In this document: one piece after another, positions 33,301 to 48,300 of the stretch
Layout of the letters: each line of letters opens with the position of its first letter
Numbering within the stretch: position 1 is the stretch's first letter
From: Mya arenaria
Taxonomy: Eukaryota > Mollusca > Bivalvia > Myida > Myidae
DNA: 64,000 nucleotides
Reading direction: 5' to 3'
NCBI RefSeq assembly: GCF_026914265.1
Contig: NC_069134.1
Coordinates: 11,327,758-11,391,757, forward strand
Notes under the pieces: model-generated
Told to the model about the DNA's origin: nothing
The model's input: only the letters and a program-made list of their open reading frames with translations
The model's database searches: none
Program-made: the position numbers and the translations under genes

Positions 33301-36300
33301 GGTTTAAGAATTATTTACAATACTTTAATCTCTCAAGTATTTATTGTTAAAGTCTGTGTTGTCATTTGAGATCAATTTAGGCTTGCTTACCCTTTATTTA
33401 GCTCTGAATGTGTTATCTTCCAGCCAATGCCATGAACACCCTCACCAAGAAGGGCATTTTGGCCAGTCTCAATCACGAGAAGGGAGAAGGATACGTATTT
33501 GAGGCAATGACGAATGTCAAAATAGAAGAGAAGAAGCAGCGATCTCGCCACACTTACACGCCCCGTCTGTACGTTCGTACACCTGAGAAGGAACTTGTTG
33601 AACTCACAGCTGACATGCTGTACATCAGGGGCAAGAGTCTGAAAATAAAGTCCCTGCTAGACAAACTTACCAAGATCCCATTTACCTTCACCTGTGAGTA
33701 TTATTGTAATATCAGCTAGTTTTGTTGATGAACATTTAATTTACCTGTAACAAAGAGGAAAAGAGTCAACACATTTCGATGTTTTCAGTATTGTTTTTAT
33801 GCATGGCAACAACCTTACTGACTTACTTACCCTAACAATGACAATATGCTTTTGTATTGCTTAATCCCTGACTGTGGCTTATCATTTTCCCTCCTTACTT
33901 TCAGTGGACTATGGCCAGTCAGAATACACGGCTAAAAAGCGCACCAAGTACACTATGAGAGCCTCTCTTGAGGGTCCGAAACTGAAGAACAAACTGATGG
34001 TATTGGTTGACAATCGAGCCCAGAAGAACATCTTTTCCAAGTTTCGGCTTGACTATGACATCAACCGGCGCTGGAAGGACACGATCACTGGCTCCAACAG
34101 GATTAAGCTGAACCTGTACAAGACCAAGCAGGCGGCCAAGATTACAGGGTAGGGACTTGTAGTTGTTAAGTCACAATTTGGTTTTGCTCCCCCACTGAAA
34201 GGTGAAGGGGATAAAGTAATGTTAAGCGTGTGTGTGTGTGTTAGTGTGTGCATCGGGCAATCTTGTCCGCAGCATAACTTCTTCAAAGAAAAGTCTTTTG
34301 AGGTATTGACTTCAAGCTTTATATACAGGTAGATCTCATTGAGAAAATGTGCAGTGCACAGGAACCATTACTCTGGGATTATTTTTTAATTATTGCCCTT
34401 TGTTAATTTTTATACTTATATTTGTTCGGAGTGTGGCTCGAAAAGTCTTTTAAGGTATTTACTTCAAACTTCATATTCAGATAGATCTTATTTAGGAAAT
34501 TTGCACTCAACAGGAACCATAGCTCAGGGTGAAGATGTTTTTTTCAGTTATTGCCCTTTGTTAACTTTAACCTTTTTTCTTGTCCAGAGAATAACTTGAA
34601 AAGTCTTAGAAGTATTGACTTCAAACATCATATTCAGATATATCTCATTTCAGAAAAGTGCAGTTTATATGAACTATAACTCTGGGTGAAATAAAAAAAA
34701 ATATAAGTTATTTCCCTTTGTTAATTTTCATACATGTTTTTGTCTTCAGCATAAGTTGAATGTTTTTTAGATATTGACCTCAAACTTCATATGCACAAAT
34801 ATATCTCGTTTAGGAGAAGTGCATGGCACAGTAACTATAACTCTGGGTGCAGTTATTGCATTTTTGATATTCATTGGTATCCTTTGTCGAGTAGCAAAGT
34901 TGATACTTTTCTTAATTTGGCAGAGTCTGTGACTGCTCTTGTCTTAAGAAAGATACCAGTAAATAAGGATAAAAGTAATTGAGAGTATCTTTTAAAAGGA
35001 AATAAACAAGAAAAATCACAGGGTATAATCACAAAATAGATTGCTGAGATCACAGGTTATTATCAGGAAATAGATGGCGAGATCCAAGGATATTATCAGG
35101 AAACAGATGGCCAAGATCACAGGGTATTATCAGGAAATAGATGGCCAAGATCACAGGGTATTATCAGGAAATAGATGGCCAAGATCACAGGATTTTATCA
35201 GGAAATAGATGGCCAAGATCACAGGGTATTATCAGGAAATAGATGGCCAATATCACAGGGTATTATCAGGAAAATAGATGGCTGAGATCACAGGTTATTA
35301 TCAGGAAAATAGATGGCTGAGATCACAGGTTATTATCAGGAAATAGATGGCTGAGATCACTGGTTATTATCAGGAAAATAGATGGCTGAGATCACAGGTT
35401 ATTATCAGGAAAATAGATGGCTGAGATCACAGGTTATTATCAGGAAAATAGATGGCTGAGATCACAGGTTATTATCAGGAAAATAGATGGCTGAGATCAC
35501 AGGTTATTATCAGGAAATGGATGGCCAAAGCCACAGGGTTTTATCAGGAAATAGATGGCCAAGATCACAGGTTATTATCAGGAAATAGATGGCCAAAATC
35601 GGGGGGTATTATTAGGAAATAGACGGCTGAGATCACAGGTTATTATCAGGAAATTGATAGCAGATCACAGAGTATTATCAGGAAATAGATGGCCAAAATA
35701 ACAGGGTTTTATCAGAAAATAGATGGCTTATCACAGGGTATTATCAGGAAAATAGGTGGCTGAGATCACAGGTTATAATCAGGAAATAGATGGCCAAGAT
35801 CACAGGGTATTAGCAGGAAATAGATGGCGAGATGCCAGGATATTATCAGGACATATATTGCCAAGATCACAGGGTATTATCAGGAAATAGATGGCCAAGA
35901 TCACAGGGTATTATCAGGAAATAGATGATCAAGATCACAAGGTATTATCAGGAAAATAGATGGCCAAGATCACAGGATATTATCAGGACATAGATTGCCA
36001 AGATCACAGGGTATTATCAGGAAATAGATGGCCAAGATCTCTGGATATTATCAGGAAAATAGGTGGCTGAGATCACAGGTTATTACCAGGAAATAGATGG
36101 CCAAGATCACAGGGTGTTATCACAATTGCAGTACATTATACTTTTTGTTCAAACAAAAACTTATGTTACTGCGAACAGGATTTATGATATGTGCATTTTG
36201 CCAGCAACTGTTTTGGTGACACTTTGTTTATCTTAGTGTTATTCATGTGAAAGTGTTGAAATGTATTGAATATAAAAATGAATTTGCTGGAGTCCTTTCT

Positions 36301-39300
36301 ATATGAGGTGGCCAAAATACTGTTTTCCAAATAACCTTGTAATTGATATATTTATAATAGGGATGGCAACGAGTACCCGAGTACTCAAGTACGCGATCAA
36401 TCAACCGAGTACTTGAGTACCAAAACACTACTCGAGTACTCAAAAAAAAAAAAAATTGTTTTTTTATAACATTAACCTAATACGCAATTTACAGACGTAA
36501 GTATCAGATCTGGCGCATTTCCAAGATGACAATTTATGGTCCCCCTAATCCCCACTGAGTACACAATTGACCCTAATAAATTAATTGACAGTTGTTGCGA
36601 GAGTTGCAAACTGTCAATTAAGGGCCCTAATTAGCAAATAGCACTGATGTCATTTTATAACTATGGTACAATGTGTATATAAAAATATAATCTTGTTCTT
36701 TCAGTGACCTTAACTTTGTGGGCAGTAATGACTATGACTCGTCATTGTCTGTGATCTACTCAAAAAAGAAGTACACGATGAACCTGGATGCCTCGCTCAA
36801 GTATGGGGAAAATATCAAAGACAAGAAGACTAAGGACCGTGTTGACTTCACCCTGGCAACCATTAACAAGGAATCCGGAAAGGAAGAGCTTGTTAACTAC
36901 ACAGCCTCATTTAAACTCCCATCTAAGGTGACTTATTTTAAGAAAATTTGATGACATTTTATGATTCTAGTTTTATTAGTCTCCTTCAACTTTTCTGTTG
37001 AGTAGTAAATGCAAGACATGGAAGGAAATCCTAATGAGGTATTCTAATTTGCATAAAAAATAAGTTAAGGAGATACATAACGAAACAAACTATTGGTTTA
37101 AAATGCATGGGAAATATTTCCAGGGTGTGAATGTGAAGGTGACAGGCGGTCATATCCAGGGCGACAGAAAGGTCGAGAGCGATGTGAAGATTCAGTATCA
37201 CCCAGACAGAATTGTTGGTTTTGGACTGCGATACCACAACAAAACCAACCTCTACCACTTATATTCTGGCAGTCTGACCATCAGCCTTCCCGAAGACCGT
37301 CAGATGTCATTCGCTGGAGAGTTTGGACGGGAGACAGAAAACAAATATGTGAACAACGTGGAGTTCGAGATAATCAAAGGACGGAAAACAAAAATTGAAA
37401 CCGCTCTGAAGATAGCCACTCACTCCATGTATGAGGTTGAAGTTGGACTGAGTCTGCCTGACCTTGAGCCGGTGCGGGTGATTGGGGCGTATAACATGGT
37501 AGAGAATGGCTATACAGGGGAGGCCTCTTACAAGAAAGGTGGCAAGGTGTACAGGATCTTCGGGGAGGTTTTGTATGAACTAGGTAAAACTGGAAAAGTA
37601 ATGCTGGACTTCACTGTACCATCAAGGAGAGTGATGATCATCACAGCCATGTCATCTAAAGGCACAGAAAAGCATGGAATGTTGGATGTCCAGTGGAATG
37701 CTGATGTTAATATGGAGGAAAGGTTCCTGACCAATATCACCTATGATATCAAGAGCATGGATGATTTTGAAATCAGCACAACTCTATACTATCCTACACG
37801 GACAGTAGATTTCTCCATGAAACACAACACTGCCGATAGATACATAACAAACGTTGAATTATCCTGGAGCCCAGAAGAGAAATTCAAATTCTTCATTATT
37901 TTCAGAGATGACCTGTACAATGGAGCAGGTAGAACTGAACTTGATGTAGGTTTTGAGAGTCCGTTTAAACGCTACGAGGATTTAAGTCTCTCGGTGTCCA
38001 TAATCAGCGGAGAAAAACAGCTCCAGTCGAAGAGCAGTCTAACTTGGGCACGGAAGAAGAAGATCCTCGTCTCCACTACAGTAAAGCTGCCTGTTACAGC
38101 AAACAGTGTAGATATGGTTGGAACAATCTTAACACCATTTGATGACTACGAGACCTTGGCCATAACCTTCAAACATCGTCTGCAAGACCAGCTTCAGACA
38201 AGCGCTCTGCTCCAATGGGGCAAAAACAGGTTCTCGGTCAGTACAGATGGCCAGTTCACTGCAAACAGTCTCACCCGGTCCTTCAATGGAACATTTGCGC
38301 TGCATACTCCATTTGAGCCTCTAAGGGTGCTGGTGATTAAAGGTGCACACAATGACAACTATAAGGACTTCAAGGCGTCTATGACAATGGAGAAACAGGT
38401 AGCCTCTCACACTGATGAATTTGATGTAGAGCTGTCATTCACCTTGAACACTGGTGTCCCTGGTCTACAGACCATCACTATGCTTAACAACAGAGGCTTA
38501 TTGCGAGTTACAACTCCTAACGATAAAATTGATGCAGACTGGGAACTGCGCCAACAGCCAGATATGTTTAAAGCTTTGTTAGATATCAGACCAATGAGAG
38601 GTAATAGATTTAAAATTGAGTTCGGTGAAAATCACTCTCTTATGCCTACAGAGAACAATATTAATGCCAAGTTTGAACTTTTGATTCCTATGGAAGAGCT
38701 CCGTGAACTAAGCATTACTTTTGACCACCAGAACAAGCCAGGCTCTATAAATACTCGGGCATCTGTTATAAAGGATAACTTAGAGATCATGACGGCAAAT
38801 GTGAACTTACTTGCGTCCCTTACCATCTTCGATCTAAATACACTGATTACCAGTAGATACTCTGAAGACATTGTGTTCAAATTATCTTCTATACACAGTA
38901 TTATGCCATACAGGGGTAACTTTGAGTTGAGCTGGGGAAATACACCATGGAAGATCACAGCTGCCAGTGAACTGTTCTACAACCAGTTTGGGAATCATGA
39001 AGCTACATTCTCACTGAACACACCAGTGCCTCACGCTAATGTTATCACCGTATTTTCTAAACGACAGCGAAATGGTCTTAATTGGGAAACAAGTACTAAA
39101 GTAAGCTTCAATGAACAGAGTATTCAATGTCACATCTTATACAGATTTGACCATGTTAAGTTCACTCAGATTAACCTGAGATCAACTTTCCCTCAGTTCC
39201 CTGGTGTTACCACAGCATTAAGGTTGGAAGGCACTAAGACAAACTTCAATGGAGATGCCAACTTTGAAATGGTACCATATGTTGGCAAGATAAATACAGA

Positions 39301-42300
39301 CTTTAAATGGTCATATTATCAAGGATCAAGAATATTTGGAGAATTTAATCTGAATACAGTTTACCCTCAGTATCCGTACTTGAAGGCAAGCTTTGATAGT
39401 AATCCTCTGGGTGTGTCCCGTGTATCCAAGTTCAGTTTAGAATACCTGCCCACACAAGTTGTTACCATGGATTTGGACTACAGGTACACATCAGCTGAGA
39501 CGATTGAGGGAACTCTGAAGATTACAAGTCCATACACAAATAATAAGGAGGTCGTAGCTGGTTTTACTCACAATGGTAACTTGAAAAATTTCCACACTAT
39601 AGCCAAGATAAGTTCAGAACATTTCCCTGGACCGGCATCTACCGAGGCACGATTTGCTCTCACCAATGGAGTTAAATCCACGTTCAAGATGGACAGTTAC
39701 TGGCGAGGCTATGAGAAGGTTAGGTGGAACCTGATCCACGAGAATACAGACACTGGCTACCACACTGTAGCTGAATATGAGACAAACGATAAGAGCATTT
39801 CCTATGAAAATCTACTCAAAGTAAAAAAGAATGACCTAGATTGGCAAATTACATTTCTAACTCCATTCGCAAACATTACACGAACTCACATTAAGTTGGA
39901 ACATCAAGGAGAGTTCCCAAATACACAAACACATGCTGAGGTGGCCTATAATGAAAACATGATTACCTCAGACTTTGATCTCACTCACAATGATGAAAAG
40001 TCCATTGCTAAAGCTGTTGTCACCACTCCCTTCGAGAGGTATGAGAATATCCATACAACCATCAGCAAAACTGGCTCTCTGTCCGACTTCACAGCCACTG
40101 CAGAGTGTAATTACAGTCTGAGATGGCACGGCACACTCCAACACAAGTTTCATCCCAATGAAGTCCACACTTCAGCCTTGTTGAGAATCCCATACCTGCC
40201 TGATGATGTCTCACTTGCTGTTAACTACACAGGAAAACTCACTGACTTTAGAGCCAATCTTGACTACGTTCTCAATCCCAACTACCGAACGATTGGCGAA
40301 GCAAGATTCTTGTACAACCTTCCAGATCTTCATGCATCGGCTAAGACTACAACAATGATTGATAATGACGTGAGAGTTAATGAGATAGCACTTAAACATC
40401 ACCAAAATGTTGATAGGCTTGAAAGTATGGATATTTCTTCTCAACTTCTTGCACAAATGAGAGATAAGCGTGTCAATATTAATTTTAATTTTGACCATAC
40501 ACTAAACGGAAAAGATAGAAACGTTAAAATCAATACGATTGTTGAACTTCCTCACCCAGATTTTGCTTACAGCAGATTGCATTACTCTTCGAAGGAGGAA
40601 ACGCTTGATACCATCAGTACCAAAGATTTAGAGCTTTCTTTTGAAACACCCCTTCTAGAGAAATACATAGCCTCTCAACTGACAACAATGAACACAAGTC
40701 CTTTAACCGTTGATGTAACAACTACTCATACATACGGTGATCAAATATTTATGGAACAACAGCATCTTGAGGAGGGCAAGATTTCCTATACTTACACAAC
40801 ACCTTTTGAAGGGTATGAGAAGAACAGCCTAGAGATCCTTTATGAACCAATCAGCTTCAACGCTACAGTGACAAGCTCTGCTTTCACATATCCATTGAAG
40901 ATTTCTGGAATAGTTTCAAGCACTGTAGATCATGCATCTCTTTCTGCACTTGACTTTAATAGCAAGATTTCTTATGATACAATGGAATTGTTTGGTTTGA
41001 TGTTTGTGTTGAGGCCAGATATGACATCAGGTCGCTTGGCCTTTATTGTTGACGAAGACTTTACACTTCACTGGTACACTTGGAAAGGGAAAATGTCTAC
41101 AGAAAGCAAAGTTTTGAGCCTCAAGTCATTGAACTTTGAGGAGCTCAGCTTGACAAGACACACAGGTGAGACACTGACATTTACTGAGAATTTCAAACTG
41201 AAATCTATCAAAGACTTTGAAATATCTCAAAAATTGGAAAGCACATTTACAGTAATTCCTAACATGGAGATGCATGTGAAGAATGAGAAAGTAGATGGGG
41301 AATATAAGCCATTGGTTAGATTCTATTCTGAGCACAGTAACCCATCCACTGAGATTGAGCTGAATGGTGCCCTGAGCTGGGAATTAAAGGATATGGAAAA
41401 TGTCAAAGCATTTGGAGGAGTAGGTTTGAAAACAACATTTAATGAGCTCACCAACTTCAACATCAAACTTGGCCATGAGCATGGCATTGCTCCATTTAAG
41501 ATAGGAGAGATTGCCCTGATAGAATACAATGACAAGAAATACTTTGACCTTGAGACAGAATTTGGGGCTTTAAACAAGTTCTCTGGTTTAATAGCTTTCC
41601 ATGCTCCCAGAGAAATGGAGTTCAGTTTCAGTGGTGTAAATGAGGGAGAAAGTGTTAATGGCAACCTTCAACTGAACTGGGACAAGACAGATGCAGACAG
41701 TGTGTTTGGAATGCAGTTTGACTTTGATAACACGGCTACTAGTTCTACAAGAAAGAAGGACTTGAGCGTTCGTGTGACTAGACTAGGCCGTATTATGAGC
41801 TTCTCGACAAGCCAGGAGAGTTCCCGAGGGCGAATGGCCCACAGTGGGAAGGTTTACTGGGATGAGGGGAAGAACCAGGGAGCTGGGTACAGCACAGCAT
41901 ACACCTGGATGAACGTGCAGGGTGTGGAGACGCACAGTACTGACCTCTCAGTATTTGTGCCAACAAGAAATGTAGAGATCACTGGACAGTACATACAGAA
42001 GGGTGAGCACAACTAAATGTTCTTTCGTAATGTAAGGATGAGTAAATATCTTATCAGCTTGTGGTAATAAATGACACAGGGCATTTTCCCACTCTTATTT
42101 ATCAGGCAGAAGGGATTCCGTATTGTTACAATTTTCACTTCCTGTAGATGAATTATACTTAAAAAGATCACAAACTCTTGAACAATGTTGATGATGGCTA
42201 AATTAGACTTGTCCTATACAAGTTAGTTAAGAATATCTTACTGGGTTTAAAGTTGATGCCATTAACCAAACAGGCTCTAAGATCCTGACAATCGGCACTG

Positions 42301-45300
42301 TTCACTGGGATGCAGACAAGGACCGACAGAAGGCTGTGGAGGTAAAACTGGAGGTGGCTCCCACTGAAATCAGGAAGATGGCTCTGCTCGGGATCCGTCT
42401 GCCCAGCATGGACAAGGTAATATTGCCTTGGATTTAATTGAGTTGTTTCATAATTGATACTCATTAAACTCGATAATATCCATATATTGTCAGTATAAAA
42501 TAAGAGTCCAGGTATATTCAAAATATGTATATTATGATTAATTCTGCTTCAGGAGCTAACCCTGACTACTGAGCTGTCTGTGAATGACGGGCCACGTCTG
42601 CTGGAGGGAGAGACCAAGTTTACATACTCTCCAGACCTGAACAAGGCCGTCCTACTTAAATACATCATACAGGATGACAGTAAACAGTGGACAGAGTTTA
42701 GGTAATCATTTATCTTTAAAATTGATGAACCATATTCTGAAGAATTATAGATGAACTGGTGCAAATTTGTTAAACTGATGAGATTGGAAATCTTAAATCT
42801 GGTTAATTAGAATTTATTTTAAGTCCATTTCTGTTAACATGTACTATAATATATTACTTGGTTTGCAACAGCGGCTATAACATTATCATTCTTTAAATCT
42901 TTTTAGACATAGTGATCTTCCATCTTGATAATCAACTGTTTAATGGCATTGAGCATATGATCATTGATTTTGTAAATTGGCTTCGTTTTGTGAGGTTCAT
43001 TTTTTGTGATTGCTTGGTTTTGGCCAATGTAGCGATTTTTTAAATTCGTAACACCATTATTTAATCATGTGAGAGCAATGGTTAAAAGACTACCCATGGT
43101 ATTTGTTGCGTTTTAAATTTGAACCATAATCAATTCTGGAAAAAATTGCAAAAATGAAACCTTGACATTTATACAATCTATTGTAGTTTTTCATGCCAGT
43201 TTGTAACATCACTCTTTGTGGTATTCTCAGTGCTGGGTGGAGTGTGGACCATGCTGACACACAGACGCACATTGAGATGATGGCAAACATGACAGGGAAG
43301 GGGTACAACCGTGAGGGCAATGTGATGCTCTCCTATGGGGAGGAGAAGAACAAGGTCACATCACTCACTCTGCATGGTGACCTTGACCTCCAGCAGAAAC
43401 AAGTCAATGTCAAGGTTTGTTATATACAAATAATTTTAAAATGCTAAAATAACTGTCAAACAAACTTTTGAAGCATGTTTATAAGTCATCGAAAGACTTA
43501 AATTTACATATGATATGGTTGGTTATAAAATATTGGTCTGAAAGTCGTTGCTTGTCATACTGCAGATTTATGTTAATGCCCATTTTTTATTAAGGTACTA
43601 ACATTGTCTCTGTGAACTTAATGTAAAAAAAACATTTCAGCTAAGCTCCCATAAGGAATCAGTAAGCCTCAGAGGAGCAGTTACTAGCCAGTCCCCTTAC
43701 TTGGTTACCATGGAAACAAGCCGCAACAATGAGCCACGCTGGAAGACGGACATCTCTCTGGACACTGATATCAGGACACTTGAGGCTACCATGACATATG
43801 GTCAGTTGTGGAAATATATTTCTACTATAAATAATTTATTATATCATCTCTTTGATGAATGTGGTATTGCAAAAGATGCTGGCAGGTGTTATATGATTTT
43901 AATGTAGAAACAAGGACGCTTGCTTAATGTTTGGCCAACATTTTTAACTTCCAATCAAGTTGCAGAGGTCAGTGGGTATGTGAGATGTATGGTATTCCCT
44001 TTGCTTAGTATGTGGTTAAGTTATCTGACTTGTAAGGAGGGCTTCTAGAGGTTGATCCATTGACTTGAAAAATACAAGGCTGTGAATATAGTATTACAGA
44101 ACACATGCAATCTGGTATTTGTTTAATTTATTTATGCATTCACAGATGACATGAGTGGTAAGGTGATCACCAAGGCTTTGATGCTTAACGACACTGCAGT
44201 CCTGTCCGAGACAAACACCAAGGGTAGTTATGACACCACACAGGAGGGACGACTGTACGCACAACTGAGTGAGCGGGTCCTACATGGACACCTCAAGTGG
44301 AGGCCAGAGGTCATCAGTGAAGTCACTGTAAGTACTTTATAGATACTGAACATTAAAAGGTGGGAAGGGGAGGGGCTAACTATAACTTATCAGGCAGTTT
44401 TCATCCAAATGTTTGCTTCTAAAAGATAGACAGGCCTTATTTGGTTTTCTGTCTGTAAATAATAACTTAAGGGACTGTAATTGTAATTTTCTTGAGGGCA
44501 CATGTTGAACAACCTCATGACAGTTGACCTTTAAGTCAATGTATTATATGTACATGTGTCACATATTTCATTTCAGACTTATGGAGCCAAGGTTCTACAG
44601 CAGACTGTCTCAGAGCTAAGCCCAGTGGTGGAGTCCAGTCTACAGGAGCTAGGAACTGTCCTACAGCAGAAGCACAAGGCTATCAGTGCCAGTCTGGAGG
44701 CAGAATTATCTCCCCTTGGAGACTCTTACGAGTTGGAGGTGAAATCGGTGCAGCGGGAGGTGCGCCAGATGCGTAGGGAACTCAAGAGGATGTACAAACA
44801 GAATGAGCTCTACCTGCAGGACCTTGAGGTCGTATATGATGAGTTCGTCAAGAACATGATGTGAGTAGAAAATAAGATAGTGTCCTGCTCTTTTTAATCC
44901 ATTATCATAGATTTAATTGTTTTTGAAATGTGGATTAACAAAATAGAAAAACTTCAAATGAGAACAAAATGGGCTAGTGCATTTGCTTTATATATCACTA
45001 TGTCAATTGATGTTACATTCAAAGTTCAGCTACAACTTGTTATATATTCTTTGAGGAGATTTATATGGTTTACTTATGTTAAGCTTATGTCTTTAACTTA
45101 CATTATTTAAATGACTTACTTATCCCAAATCTCAGGGCAAACTATGCCATAGCCATTGCCCGTATGGAGTCCATGTACGAGCGGGTCCAGGAAACATTAA
45201 GGGAGATCTCCAACAAGATTGAACAGTACCCATTCCAGGAGAAATATAATGCACTTGTGAAATCTATCTCCGATGGCATCAAGGTTTGTCTTGTGTAATA

Positions 45301-48300
45301 TTTTAATGTGTTTGTGTGTTTCGTATGAGGCTTTTTTTGGTTGTGTAGTGAATTTAGCTTGTTATATATTGGATAGGAATGGCGAGTCAAGATGTTTATC
45401 GATCAAGGTGTCTCATAGGTCCAGTGGGCTGGCCAGAACTTTAGAGGGTTGACACTTTAATAAACAAACACTTTACTTTATGTTTTGTATACTTTTTAAA
45501 AACAATCATATTGCATATTCAAAGAAGCAGTGTGTCTATAAACATTAGATGATATGTTTAAGGCTGGTATGTTATAAAGAGAATATACTAATCATTTCTG
45601 ACAAAGTTATACATATGTTAATCTACTATGTTAATTTTCCCTTTGTGGTTGACTATAATGCTTGGCTATTTCCTCCAAGGATTTTGAAGCAAGGTTGAGG
45701 TACGAGCTGGTCATGGCGGTCAGTGAGGTGGTTCAAGCGAGGTTAAACATTATAATTACGTTGTCAGAAGTGTTTCCTTAGGATAACAAAACAGCTGTAA
45801 TAATTGTACTTCGCATTCTCTTCAGGATGGTGAGGCAGCGTTGAGGTTGGAGCTCGCCACAGTGGTCAGTGAGATGGTGGCGGGACTTGACAAGCTGTCT
45901 GACATGTACAATGAGGCTATTACTGACATCTCCCTGAGTTTGCGGGAACTCATTGAAGGTTGGCATATTCATTGGATGTTTTCATGTTGCCTATAGAATT
46001 TATGTTCTGTTGAGGTTCTTATGCAGAAGGGACAAAGGTTGTTAGTCACAGCGTTTACATTTAGACTCATATTATAAACGGTTTTAATAAATTTCAGTCT
46101 TCTGCTACATTTTGATAGAAATCTTGTCAATGTATAAATTTTCACAATTGTGTCACTATGGATAAGCAAATGCTGATGTTCTTTTGAAATAAGTTTTATG
46201 ATGTCTAAAGTAGCCTGTATATTAAAAAAAACATTCAAATAATAATTTTACACTACCCTATAGCTCTGCTGAAGGAGCTAACCATGAAGCCGTACCTGGA
46301 TGACGTGAAGGCGGCCCTAGACAGACTGACCAAAGGAGTGGACATCTCCAGTATTGACCACGCACAGATTGTCCAGAAAATACAGACAGTACAGAAGGTA
46401 TGAAAGGAATGGTACTGACTCCCTGTCTGTCAGCACATACTATATTATTTAAGTTAAATTTTGTCCTATTTGGTGTCTTTGTACTACGCAAAATACAAAT
46501 ATAAAGTTTGGCAGGTGAAATATCATTTGTTCTGGCTTAAATGCACAGGATATTTTTCATACTGTGTGTATTTAGGGATAGAATAAAAAAGGTTCTAGGC
46601 AACATTAAAAACAGATTCACTAGGAACTGTTTTATTTTCGCCCAGTGTTGTAGTAAGTCACCTTTTGTTCATTTACTGTCAGATGTTGGATGATGTCCTG
46701 CGTACAGACAGTATTCCCGAGAAGTTGCGCCTGGTGCAGGAGCGTACGCGGGAGATTCTGGCGGAGAACTTTGGTGACCTGATGGACAACAAGGATGTAC
46801 AGGATGTGCAGAAGGCCATAACAGACCTGTATCAACAGGTAGGCTCTTTTAGCAGGAACTATCAATGACAGCACTGTATGTTTACACTTCATGGAAATGA
46901 AAGAAGCTTGCATATTGTTCATCAATACCATGACTTACAAAACCAAATGTCTGACACAAACATGTATTTGGAAGCTGCTACACCACTAATCAATGAACAT
47001 ACATGATATTCTTTTATAAATTATGGTCATGTCTTAAGGATTTGTGCTATAAATTCAAGTATATTGGGAGTAACAATTTAACCCTGTGTATTTTCTGTGT
47101 ATTTGTTTAGCTAACCTGGGTCTACGAGTACACTGACATGAAGATGTCACTGAAAGAGTTGCTCCAGAGCCTATCTGACAAACTCAGATCAAAGGTGTTA
47201 GAAGAGTTCAACCAGCTACCTATTGGTCTCCTTGACCTTCACAAGTCTAAGGTCACAACCTTTGACCTCCAGAAGGGTGAAATTGAGTTTGACCTTTATC
47301 TTCCGATCCCAGTGGAAAACTTTGATGAGCTGATGAGTATCACAGTGGATAAATACATGACAAAGATTGAAAAGATGGTGGACAAGTACTTCCCTCGGCG
47401 AGATATCTGCCTCTGGGATCTGTACTACAGCCTGCCCCATGTTCAGTGGAGCCACAAGGACTGGGTGCCCCCATTTGATGGTGCGTGCAGTTATTGCATG
47501 TTTTAAAATAATTGAATATCAGATAAACCACATTATATAAAATAGTTGACTAAATAATCCAATCCAAAAAACCTATTATTGTGCAAATAATGTGCATCCA
47601 ATAACTACTCAGGTGTTCATGTCCTAGTTTGATTTTGAGGCAGTTTGAAAAAGTTTTAATTAATATTTCAGTTGACTTACTTTCATGTTTTACAGCATTT
47701 GGCACCATCTCTGGCAAGCAGCACCTGACTACATTTGATGGGCATCACTACGACCTGGCAGGACTATGCAGTTACGTTCTTGCTACCGATCTGGACAACA
47801 GCAACTTCAGCGTCGTCCTCAAGTACACTGGTGGACCTCGTAATCTCGCGAAGGAGTCCATCATCACCATGGTAGATGGGAGAACTGTTGAGATACTACA
47901 GAACTACATGGTAAGTCTAAAAAGTGTTTTGATAAGATTTTCTTTACTATTATGTTTTTCAGGGAAAGCTTGTTTTTCGGACAAAATGTTTAGTTGTGAC
48001 ATGATTTATAGATAATCTGGTTCGTCATAGCCATAGTCACACTAGTCGATATGTTCAAGTCTCTGCTCGTGAGATTGCAGATTTTGATTTGTACTCACTT
48101 GCTCACTTCTTACAGATTAAAGAATAGATAACATTTTCTGATTCTTGTCACTTTTGTCACCCATACTCACTACATATATGTAAACTGCATTTTTGTCACA
48201 TCTCAAATATAACTATAAACGTTCTAAAGCGAAAAAGGATTGGTAGTTGCTATGATTGCTGCTGCTCCTGTTGTTGCACAAATATTACAATAGAACAACC

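Larger units (their letters stand above)
34149..36704 (+). other. Lipoprotein intron 20 (2.6 kb)
   Basis: Made largely of two unrelated tandem repeats (34260-34900 and 35030-36125), then an ATTA-rich tail with a hAT-like terminal fragment near 36358. No gene. Confidence 0.75.
30359..36927 (+). other. Lipoprotein beta-sheet region, exons 12-21
   Basis: Residues about 631-1362. Amphipathic beta strands dominate, as in the DUF1943 / open beta-sheet part of large lipid transfer proteins (inferred by position and by stretches such as SVNVDSTMGVDAVVTSGGIK). The exons are 110-344 nt. A paired-Cys segment lies around exons 15-16 (KSYCTGD, MQLCISM). A basic KKQRSR in exon 19 could be a processing site but I cannot show it is the apolipophorin II/I cleavage. 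Confidence 0.7.
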
